Assembly (NCBI GenBank): GCA_017460885.1
Contig: JAFUAB010000034.1
Location: 1-64,000, forward strand
Direction of reading: 5' to 3'
DNA from: Lachnospiraceae bacterium
GTDB taxonomy: Bacteria > Bacillota > Clostridia > Lachnospirales > Lachnospiraceae
DNA length: 64,000 bases
Below the pieces are notes generated by a model. That model was given only the letters and a program-made list of their open reading frames with translations. It did not search any database and was not told where the DNA came from. Numbering within the stretch: position 1 is the first letter of the stretch; each line of letters starts with the position of its first letter. The position numbers were made by a program, and so were the translations under genes. Below are positions 44,587 to 53,500 of this stretch, piece after piece.

Positions 44587-46794
44587 ATGAATCCGATCAT
44601 TTTGTATTATGATGTTCTTTTTGTTATATCCGTGATCCTGCTGCTTTTGCTCGTGCTCAGATGGCAGGTGCAGCTGGATGTGGATATGACGGTTCTTTTT
44701 ACGCTGGTTCCGCTCATAATCATAGGTTATATAAGGCTTGCCATGGCCGAAAACCTGGAAACCGCTATATTTGCCAACCAGATCACATATCTGGGCGGTT
44801 GTTTTTTGCTGCTTCTGATATTTCTTATCGTATGTAATCTCTGTCATATCAGACTTGGCGGCGGCGTTAGGTTTGTAATGTTTGGGATAGCGACCCTGAT
44901 CTATTTCTTTGTACTCACGATCGGTTTTAATCAATGGTTTTACAGGGATGTAAGGCTGGAACAGGAATCGGGGGTGAGTATACTGGTCAAGGAATACGGC
45001 CCTGTACATACCCTGTTTTATGTGATACTGATCATATATGTGCTTCTTGCTCTGGCCATGGTCGTATATGCATATAAATTCAGGCCGGATGTCTCCATAC
45101 TGAATCTTAATCTGATAACGTTTACGATGTCATTTTCGGTAATGCTCTTTTTCGGAGGAAGATTCATCACCAGGGCAGTGGAGTTTGCGCCCCTTACATA
45201 CATCATAGCCGAGATCGGATTTCTTGCGGTTTCCTACAGGCTTCGTCTGTATAATATTTCGGGAGATATCGCCAGGAATGTACTCGAAAACGGTTCCGAC
45301 GGGCTGGTATGCGTTGATCTTGGACGAAAACTTCTCGTCTGCAACCAGAGGGCCAGATCCATGCTTCCTGTTCTTGCGGAAGCCAAGGTCGATAAGCCTT
45401 TGGATGACAATGATCCGCTACTGCTCAAACTGAATCTGTGCGTTGACAGACTGAAGGCCGGAAATCCCGATAATGAGATGATCTTAGAGACCGATGGCTC
45501 CATTTATCGTGCCAAAGCCGGATATCTCAGGGACAACAAACGGGTATGCGGATATTACATACTGATCAATAATATTACCGCAGAGTACAATTATAATATC
45601 GAATTACAGGCGGCAAAGGACCAGGCTGAGGCTGCGGATGCCGCCAAGACCCTGTTCCTGGCTCAGATGTCTCACGAGATCAGAACGCCCATCAATGCGG
45701 TGCTCGGCATGAACGAGATGATCATGCAGGAATGCAAGGATCCCGCTATCCTTGATTATGCCGAAGGTATCAGATCTTCGGGACATAATCTGATGTTTCT
45801 CATTAATTCCTTATTGGATTTTTCCAAGATAGAAGACGGTAAAATGGAGATCATAGAAGAAGATTATGATCTGGTCGCTCTTATCATGAACCTTGTCAAT
45901 TCCACATCCACCAGAGCCGAAGCCAAAGGAATCAGATTCAATATCGATGTGGACGGAGAACTGCCTGTCAGACTGATCGGAGATGACGTACGTGTCAGTC
46001 AGGTCATACTTAATCTGCTCAGTAATGCGGTCAAATACACGGATGAAGGTAATGTGGATCTGATCATCCGTTCCGGCGGTATCACGACCGATAACCGGCA
46101 GATACTGCATGTGGAGGTAAAGGACAGCGGGATAGGGATCAAGCCTGAGGACATGCATCGGTTGTTTGATCAGTTCTCAAGGTTTGATGAATCGCGAAAT
46201 CATCACAAGGAGGGCACCGGCTTGGGAATGGCTATCATATATAACCTTCTCAAACTGATGAACAGCAAGATACATGTGGAGAGCACCTACGGAGAAGGAT
46301 CGTTATTCTGGTTCGACCTTGAGCAGGGTATTGCCGATCCCACACCTGTCGGAAACTATAAGGAAAGAGCGCGAATTGCCGATACACGTTCAAAACAGGA
46401 GATCACACTGTATGCCCCGGATGCAAAGATCCTCGTGGTAGACGACAATTCGCTTAACCTCAAGGTTACCCGCGGCTATCTCAAGGTATGCGGGATCATA
46501 CCGGATGAAGCATTATCCGGTAACGAGGCGATAGAAAAGCTAAAAACCAACAGATATGATGTGATCCTGCTCGATCATATGATGCCCGGAATGGATGGAG
46601 TTGAGACATTAAACATAATAAGGTCCGAAAAGCTTGTACCCGGGAGTACGGTGATCGTAGCCCTTACGGCCAATGCTATCGAAGGTTCGAGAGAAGCATA
46701 TCTGGGAATGGGCTTTGATGATTATATTTCAAAGCCGATGGAATTAAAGATACTGGCAGACAAGCTCGAGGGATATTTAAAAAGAGAGTATTAA
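44587..46794 (+). CDS. Hybrid sensor histidine kinase / response regulator
   Basis: A 735-aa signalling protein. About seven membrane helices (residues 5-225) precede a PAS-like region (~235-335, starting NVLENGSDGLVCVD), HisKA with the phospho-acceptor His363 in FLAQMSHEIRTPINAVLGM, HATPase (NLLSNAVKYTDEG, DSGIGIKPEDMHRLFDQF, GTGLGMAI) and a C-terminal receiver with Asp663 in VILLDHMMPGMDG and the conserved KPM Lys. No output domain is fused, so a separate acceptor is expected. The following lipoprotein gene starts one base after its stop and may work with it. Confidence 0.93.
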   Translation: MNPIILYYDVLFVISVILLLLLVLRWQVQLDVDMTVLFTLVPLIIIGYIRLAMAENLETAIFANQITYLGGCFLLLLIFLIVCNLCHIRLGGGVRFVMFGIATLIYFFVLTIGFNQWFYRDVRLEQESGVSILVKEYGPVHTLFYVILIIYVLLALAMVVYAYKFRPDVSILNLNLITFTMSFSVMLFFGGRFITRAVEFAPLTYIIAEIGFLAVSYRLRLYNISGDIARNVLENGSDGLVCVDLGRKLLVCNQRARSMLPVLAEAKVDKPLDDNDPLLLKLNLCVDRLKAGNPDNEMILETDGSIYRAKAGYLRDNKRVCGYYILINNITAEYNYNIELQAAKDQAEAADAAKTLFLAQMSHEIRTPINAVLGMNEMIMQECKDPAILDYAEGIRSSGHNLMFLINSLLDFSKIEDGKMEIIEEDYDLVALIMNLVNSTSTRAEAKGIRFNIDVDGELPVRLIGDDVRVSQVILNLLSNAVKYTDEGNVDLIIRSGGITTDNRQILHVEVKDSGIGIKPEDMHRLFDQFSRFDESRNHHKEGTGLGMAIIYNLLKLMNSKIHVESTYGEGSLFWFDLEQGIADPTPVGNYKERARIADTRSKQEITLYAPDAKILVVDDNSLNLKVTRGYLKVCGIIPDEALSGNEAIEKLKTNRYDVILLDHMMPGMDGVETLNIIRSEKLVPGSTVIVALTANAIEGSREAYLGMGFDDYISKPMELKILADKLEGYLKREY

Positions 46795-46795
46795 G

Positions 46796-49408
46796 TTGAA
46801 AAAGAATGCAATTTATAAAAAAATCTGTATCATAGGGTCGATTCTGATCCTTGGGTTCGCACCTGTACTTTCATCATGCGGAAAAAGCGCTCAGAGTGAT
46901 AATGTGTCCACGTCTGACACATCCGGGACCGAAGTGACGGAATCGGATGATCAAAAAACGGAAGAAGCTTCAGACGCACGGATTTCCGAGCAGACCGCAC
47001 CTTTTGCTGCCACCTTTGATATCACTTCCGAAGCTTCGACGATGGATTTTCTCAAAGGTGATTGGAGCATGACAGACACTGTGGGCGGGGAAGAATTTGC
47101 GACGCTGTCGATCAACAGTAAGGGGGACTGTATCTTCAGAAGGTCCTATGACGATCTGTCTGTTGAAGGAAGTCTGAAGCTGTCCAGGCACACCTTCTTT
47201 GATGCGGAGCGAAACAGCAGGATGGAGGATCCCGAGTATACGGCCTTTGATATCACGTTCTCGGATATTCCGGCGAAATCGGCAGTGTCTGATGAAATGG
47301 GCGATCATGCGCCCGCCGAGGACAGTGCGAGCGGATATTTCTACATCGGCAGAGGCTCCGGCAGCGATTATCTGTCCCTGACCTGGATTGGAAATGGGAA
47401 CAGCTACATTTTCGAGAATCTGTTTCAGGATAAAAAAAGGATAGAGGCAGACGCCGGGGAGGACAAATATCCCGAGCTTCAGAACTGCTGGGTGTTAAAA
47501 AAGAAAAATGAAGAATATTTTGCTCCGGCTACGGAAAAGAATACGGAGTTTTATGCATGGGCATGGGAGTCGACAAACAACAGTCTTTTTATGCAGACAA
47601 TGACCGTAAACACATATGAAGAACAGGATGAGTACGGTCCGCGAAGATACACAGCCGGATATTTCACGGAGCAGGACGATATATCTCTTGTCAGATATAC
47701 GCTTTCGGATAATGCGGATCTTTCACTGGTATTTAACGAGGACAGACTTGAAAATAAATACCCGCTTACAATGTATCGCGTAGCCATAGACGGACAGGGT
47801 GAGATAAAAAGCCTGGAGGAGCTTCCCTTCAGCTATTACGGACTGTATGATCTCGGCACTCTTGAACCTGAGATAAGCTACGATGATCTGAAATTTACGA
47901 TCAACGGTGCCGAGTATGACCTGAGGGATTTTGATTCCCCGGCAAATGCGATCATGGATGTATTTACGGTCGGAGAATGGGTTGTGGTCGATGCGCATGT
48001 CGGCCCTCATTCGGGTATCTATTATCTGATAGATCTTAATTCCGGAATTGTCGAGAAGACGATCACCGGAGCAAATCTGACATGGGTCGGAGACGATATC
48101 ACTACAGCTGTATATTCGATGTATGATACCGTATATAACTTCAAGGATCATGTAATCGGAATGACCGACGGCGCTGAGGTTTATGACATAAAATTCAATT
48201 CCGCGGGCGATCAGATCCTGGTTACCGATATGGATGATAAAACCTTTACTTTTGAGACACGCAGAGTGGATGAAGCCATGTACAGATATGCGGATTATAT
48301 GCGTCATCCGTCGGCTTATTTGTGGAGAACATTTACGGAGCAGGCACCGGAGGATGCTGTGGCATTTGTGATGACGAATCCGCCGAATGATGTGGTTATG
48401 AGACTGAGCTATGCTTATGATGACATAGAACCCGGTTCGGATGAGATGGTATATATCGTAGCGCTTGATAATGATACTTATTTTCATCTTGATAAAGGCG
48501 ATATTGACTCCAAAACAGGCAGGTTCAAGACCAAAAAGACCGTAGGCGAAGACACTCTGAAAAAAGGACAGTCGAGGGGATATATGATGACGGTTCCGGA
48601 TTCGATGCCTTCTTATGCATTGTATGTTTCTTCCGGTGATAAGGGAGGCGTGTTTCCCATATCCATGATATCCGGTGAGACCGATGTCTGCAGTACCTTT
48701 ATCACGGCCTCCATGACTGCGGAGGAAGCAAGAGACACCGCTGTTTCAGGACCATCTGATAGTGATTTTGATCTGATGGAGAGCTATGCCGGGATTTTGA
48801 ACCTCTATAAAGAGGCACAGGATAATAAGTATTCCGAGGATCAGGTTCTGGATATGGGAATTGAATCCGAACTGATACAGCACGGATGGCCGTTTGCTTC
48901 TCTGAATGATGAAGTCAGATATGTTCTTTATGATGTTAACAACGATGGAACGGATGAACTGCTGATCACCTATTTTGACGCACTGCAGGATATTTATACG
49001 TCAGACGGTGCTCAGCTTAAACTGGCATACAGCTGTCCATATCGCGGGGAGCTTTCTTTACATGAAGACGGTATGCTTGAAATGCGATTTGCAGCAACTG
49101 TGAGTAACGCCTCGACTACCTGGTATGTGCTCAATACGACAGTCGGTGATTATCTGCCGGTATGTGAGTGGTGTTATACCGCTACCACGGATGATCCGGC
49201 GGGTTCGGAGTATTATACCTACGATTATGATTCCGCACGAGCAGGGGTTGAGAGCACATATAAGGTGACCGGTAATATTCCCGTGACAGCGTGGGAATGG
49301 AGCGATGAGATAACCGAGGCCGATTATAACAAACTGAAGTCTTCGGCACCTGAGATCACCCTTCCACGCGGAACACCCATATCGGAATTCACGGGTTCGT
49401 TCAGGTAA
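46796..49408 (+). CDS. Large lipoprotein of unknown function
   Basis: An 870-aa product beginning at TTG 46796, one base after the kinase stop. The signal peptide KICIIGSILILGFAPVLSSC gives a lipobox Cys at 27. A Ser/Thr/Asp linker (30-70) is followed by a long beta-rich region without a recognised family; blocks such as GDWSMTDTVGGEEFATLSI and YYLIDLNSGIVEKTI suggest repeated beta-structure. Near the end VLYDVNNDGTDELLI resembles a calcium-binding FG-GAP-like loop. Likely an extracellular partner of the preceding kinase, by position only. Confidence 0.72.
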   Translation: MKKNAIYKKICIIGSILILGFAPVLSSCGKSAQSDNVSTSDTSGTEVTESDDQKTEEASDARISEQTAPFAATFDITSEASTMDFLKGDWSMTDTVGGEEFATLSINSKGDCIFRRSYDDLSVEGSLKLSRHTFFDAERNSRMEDPEYTAFDITFSDIPAKSAVSDEMGDHAPAEDSASGYFYIGRGSGSDYLSLTWIGNGNSYIFENLFQDKKRIEADAGEDKYPELQNCWVLKKKNEEYFAPATEKNTEFYAWAWESTNNSLFMQTMTVNTYEEQDEYGPRRYTAGYFTEQDDISLVRYTLSDNADLSLVFNEDRLENKYPLTMYRVAIDGQGEIKSLEELPFSYYGLYDLGTLEPEISYDDLKFTINGAEYDLRDFDSPANAIMDVFTVGEWVVVDAHVGPHSGIYYLIDLNSGIVEKTITGANLTWVGDDITTAVYSMYDTVYNFKDHVIGMTDGAEVYDIKFNSAGDQILVTDMDDKTFTFETRRVDEAMYRYADYMRHPSAYLWRTFTEQAPEDAVAFVMTNPPNDVVMRLSYAYDDIEPGSDEMVYIVALDNDTYFHLDKGDIDSKTGRFKTKKTVGEDTLKKGQSRGYMMTVPDSMPSYALYVSSGDKGGVFPISMISGETDVCSTFITASMTAEEARDTAVSGPSDSDFDLMESYAGILNLYKEAQDNKYSEDQVLDMGIESELIQHGWPFASLNDEVRYVLYDVNNDGTDELLITYFDALQDIYTSDGAQLKLAYSCPYRGELSLHEDGMLEMRFAATVSNASTTWYVLNTTVGDYLPVCEWCYTATTDDPAGSEYYTYDYDSARAGVESTYKVTGNIPVTAWEWSDEITEADYNKLKSSAPEITLPRGTPISEFTGSFR

Positions 49409-49417
49409 TAGTGTTAG

Positions 49418-49549
49418 ATATTTCTTCTGCCGGTGGAAGATTCCGATGTCTTTTCACTTCATGCTTCCATGATACCTGCAAAGCAGGCAGGGGGCGATTT
49501 TTATGACTTCTTTTTGATCGACGGCGACCATGTTGCCTTCGTGATCGCG
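49418..49549 (+). pseudogene. Remnant of a SpoIIE/PP2C-type serine phosphatase
   Basis: About 44 codons encode SLHASMIPAKQAGGDFYDFF followed by LIDGDHVAFVIA, which is the N-terminal metal-binding block of RsbU/SpoIIE-like phosphatases (consensus pattern ASxxPAxxxGGDFYDxF). The homology starts and ends abruptly: a TAG precedes it at 49415, and after VIA the expected DVSGKG continuation is replaced by unrelated AT-rich sequence. No start codon or ribosome site serves it. It is a decayed fragment, probably truncated by the event that brought in the AT-rich segment downstream. Confidence 0.75.
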
Positions 49550-49594
49550 TTAGAATATCATGGTATAAACTAGTATTGTGTAAACCATTGTGTA

Positions 49595-49625
49595 ATTATC
49601 AATATCTTGCATTTTTCTTGATAAT
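49595..49625. promoter_or_regulatory. Possible operator of the MNT-HEPN pair
   Basis: ATTATCAA and TTGATAAT form an eight-base inverted repeat separated by 15 bases. The right arm overlaps the candidate -35 box of the promoter at 49618. It could be a binding site for autoregulation; no experimental family motif is known to me. Confidence 0.35.
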
Positions 49626-49647
49626 ACAACCCAATATATAGTAAAAT
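49618..49647 (+). promoter_or_regulatory. Candidate promoter of the MNT-HEPN pair
   Basis: TTGATA (49618-49623), an 18-base spacer and TAAAAT (49642-49647) in AT-rich DNA. Because the region is so AT-rich, chance matches are likely. Confidence 0.4.
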
Positions 49648-49763
49648 AAAATATAATGTTTAAATGTGCCGTTAACAATTGATATATTTTACCGATAAAT
49701 AATTTGAGAATCTGATTTTTTCAGGATATTTTTGCTTCTGAAGTATTATTATGGGTGGCATCT

Positions 49764-50129
49764 ATGTGTAAGGTTGTTGAAATGACGATAGATGGTCGTA
49801 CCATTCGCGTCGCTGAGATAAAAATGAAATACATGCAAAATATAGTCGATGCAGCTAAAGCGTGTGACTATATCGATCGTGTTGTCTTATTTGGATCAAG
49901 CACTGAGTCAAGATGTACCGAACGATCGGATATTGATCTGGCTATATTTGGCAATCAGACGAAGTATAAGTGTCTGCAATCCAAAAAATATGGGGAATTC
50001 GAAAAAAAACTATTTACTTTTGATGATCATAATCAGCCATACGACCTTTTATATTTTAAGACAGGAACCACCCAAAAAAGTTTACTTCAGGACGAAATAA
50101 ATAAGGGAGAGGTTCTCTATGTCAGGTAA
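49764..50129 (+). CDS. MNT-type nucleotidyltransferase domain protein
   Basis: Minimal nucleotidyltransferase fold with the signature GSSTESRCTERSDIDLAIF (GS-x10-D-x-D). In known MntA-HepT modules this protein is the antitoxin, modifying the HEPN partner. The length is about 121 aa from ATG 49764; GTG 49755 is an alternative and neither has a good ribosome site. The DNA is visibly AT-richer than neighbouring genes. The downstream HEPN gene overlaps its end by 11 bases. Confidence 0.82.
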   Translation: MCKVVEMTIDGRTIRVAEIKMKYMQNIVDAAKACDYIDRVVLFGSSTESRCTERSDIDLAIFGNQTKYKCLQSKKYGEFEKKLFTFDDHNQPYDLLYFKTGTTQKSLLQDEINKGEVLYVR

Positions 50130-50556
50130 AACAATTGCTGTATCAGATTTGAATATGTTATTGATTAAGGCTGATATCATAACAGCGGGATCATGTTTAA
50201 CCGAAGCATCAAGCAGTCCTGCGAAGATGGCTAAATATCTTAGGGGTGTAACAGCATTTCATTTGCAGCAGGCTAGCGAGAAACTAATAAAAATACAATT
50301 ATATGCTAATTTGAATAAGATAAATTATCATAAAATATATAAACATTCCCTGGCTGATCTGCTCATCTATGCGGAAGCCGAGGGAATTAGCGTCATTATT
50401 CCACGCTATATTGAAGAAAAAAAGAGCATAATCTCGGCCTGGGTATCAGAAGGAAGATATGACACACATGTTGTTGTCAGAACAGATACATTGATCAAAT
50501 GTTTGGAAGAGGTTGAGACCTGGTTTGAACAGATGAAAAAAGCAGGTTACAGGTAA
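50119..50556 (+). CDS. HEPN domain protein
   Basis: A 145-aa helical protein with the HEPN signature FHLQQASEKLIKIQLY in the first half and ISAWVSEGRYDTH in the second, the usual pattern of the family partnered with MNT proteins. The R-x(4-6)-H ribonuclease motif expected in the C-terminal helices is not clearly present (RYDTH has only three intervening residues), so RNase activity is doubtful. It overlaps the MNT gene; AAGGGAGAGG lies before the ATG. Toxin-antitoxin function is inference from gene pairing. Confidence 0.8.
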   Translation: MSGKTIAVSDLNMLLIKADIITAGSCLTEASSSPAKMAKYLRGVTAFHLQQASEKLIKIQLYANLNKINYHKIYKHSLADLLIYAEAEGISVIIPRYIEEKKSIISAWVSEGRYDTHVVVRTDTLIKCLEEVETWFEQMKKAGYR

Positions 50557-50571
50557 TATTGAGGAGAAAAA

Positions 50572-53500
50572 ATGGCAAACAAAACGGCAAATACATCGGG
50601 AAAAGGAAGTACATCGGGTAATAAACCGAAGACCGGTAAAAGACGTATGAGAAAGCAGATCCGCAAGACTTTGGGCGGACTGTTTCTTGCGTCTGCGATA
50701 GTGGTTGCCGCGATACCGGTTGAGTCTACAAGAGCGCAGAGTGTTCCCGGACAGGATTATGCGGCTATTGATAAAGATATAGTGCGAGCAGTTCACTACA
50801 GTGATTCCCATAATAATTCATATGAAGCGATAAATGGTCAGAATGCAGATACCACCTGGCAAAGTAAGGTTCCTTACATAAATACGAACGAGCAGGTGTA
50901 TGTCGATGAAACGATGACATATCAGTTTGCGTTTGTTAAAGAGGACAGTGCTTCAACCGACTATTATGCAGTTATTCTGGGAGCCAAGAGCAGCGCTGTT
51001 GATTCTTCGGGTTCTTTGACTATTCCCGATACGGTTGATGCATACTATGCATATGCTTCCAATACGTCAAGCGGAAGATTTTCATATTGTGCTGTAAATA
51101 AAAGCGGTAAATTTCTGTATTATCTTTCTTCTGCTCAGAAGAGCGATAATCTGCAGGGCTTATCGTTTAAGGTTGAGAATTTCCATCCTATCCGATCTGA
51201 TTTTATTCCGTCTGGAATACCGTCATCTCTCAGTGCGTACGACGTATGTTCGATAGATTACAATACCACCGAAGTCCGTCCCGAAGAGTGGGAAAACAGT
51301 ACTTCCATAACAACATTCCCTTATTCCAGCGTCGGAAGTATTCCCACTAACGAAGGAACCGGTTTTGGAAGCATAAACTATGGTGATTATTGTTATGTGC
51401 AAACCTATGCGGAATTTGATACCGACGGGACCATAGATGAGAACGGCAATTATGTCGGAAATTGGAATCTGAATAAAAAAGCGTATTATGAGGTTACGCC
51501 CAACTATGTCAAATCATATGTTCCGTGTTTCATAGATAATGTTGACACGTGGTCGCCCAACGGTATTGATGTTGAACTCTATTATTGGAATAAATCCACG
51601 GATCCCGTGCTTACCGATGAGTCCGGATTTACTTCAATACTTAATTCAACCGATGCAGCTGTTCAGAGAGTTTATGAATGTGAAGTCAGATATATAGGTA
51701 TGCAGACTGTCCAGGCCAAATATGACTCAGATGGCAACGATACCGGTACATGGATGGTCACTGATCCGACCACAGTAACTACCGGATCAATCATTACCGA
51801 ACATCCGGAATACGGTGTCTTTTATAACATGGGTAATCTTCGTAATCTGGTGATAGGAGATAAGCTTGCCGGAATCGGAGATTATGCATTTTACAGATGT
51901 ACTGCGCTTGGGAGTGTTACTTTCTCAAATCAGCTTAACACCATAGGCAATGGTGCCTTTATGGGATGCAACAACCTTCGGGAGATCAATCTGGATCCTT
52001 GGACAAACCTGTCCGTAATAGGTGCTTCGGCATTTGAGGGCTGCTCGGGTCTTTCATCCTTTGATCTGCCGGTGCATGTTTTTGCGGTGGGCGACAATGC
52101 TTTTAAAGACTGTACCGGACTTACTAATTTCTATATGTGCGGTGAAAACTCAGGCGACAGCTCGGCGAACATGAATCTGAATATTGTGGGTTATAACGCG
52201 TTTAATAACTGCAGTGGCCTTCAGTTTCTTGAGTTCCCCAATACACTGACTCAGAAAATGCCCGTACACTATCTGGACGGATGTACCGGACTTCAGTACA
52301 TCAAGGCCAATAATAACCAGTTTGATATCATTGACGGTGATCCTGATGTGGATGGCGGATATGGCGGATCATATTCCGAGTCCGTAGAAAGAAATACGTT
52401 CCATCATGACAGTGCGAGTGTTGATGCCTGTGATATAGACGACTGGCTTACAACGGTTCCGGACAGCTTTTATTTCGAGGGAAATGACGGCACCGCTATC
52501 CACCAGACATCAAAGGATCACTCCGCAGCCTTTTTGTATGACGATACGGATAACGCCGGATGTTTCGAAATTGTGGTTTATTGCGAAGATGAGCCTGCTC
52601 ATGCCAATACCTTTGTGGTTGATACCAATAATAATCTGGTTTCTTCGGATATCGACCCGAATTGTCATGTCATCACCATACCGGGCAATGTGGGAGGATA
52701 CGGAGTGTCCACCATAGCTCCCGATAGCTTCGCCTTTAATTGTAATCTGTATAAGGTTTACATACCGGCTTCGGTAAACACCATAGGCAGCGGCGCTTTC
52801 AAAGGGTGTCATAACCTCAATACAGTCTATTTTACCGAACCATATAATTACGGACTTACCATAGGCACAGATGCATTTGACACACAGGATTTTTCGGGAT
52901 CTCATGACGGCGGATGCCCCGGTATGTCTGCGACTCCTTCTCTCAGCTTTGTCGGCGCGATAGACGGAAACTATGCTCCCTATGCGTATGCGATGGATGC
53001 GAATAACAACATCAACGTAGGTTCACAGCCTCGTACATACATCACATACTACAGCGGGTGGCCCACATTCCTGCAGGTGCAGTACAACCCCGACAGACAG
53101 TCAACGGGAGATGAGAACGAGCTGATCGCCTATCCGACCCGGGATTATCTGAACAAGATGAATGACCTGTATAAAACCAATGCCGAGACTGCTCTCAGTA
53201 CATATCCTTTTATGTCCAGGGAGGATTTTGATGATCTCAATACCGCGATCGCGGGATGGTCAGATCCCTCCTATCCGTCCGGGTATTCGGAGGATCAGAT
53301 CACCTGTGCGGACAGTATCAAAAAGATTGATGTTCCATATGGCGTGGAATCCATTAAAGAAGGACTGTTTTCCAATGTTGATTCCGATGGAAATGTAGTT
53401 GATACGACGTTGGGAGGTACATCCGGACGTAATGACAATGGTGCCAATACGGATCTTGAGGAGATCACTCTTAATTCAATAAAGACGGTGGATCCATATA

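Noticed and set aside
50233-50260. R-x5-H in the HEPN protein (RGVTAFH) as the RNase motif
   Set aside because: It lies in an early helix together with the HLQQASEK signature, not in the C-terminal position of the catalytic motif, so it is probably coincidental.
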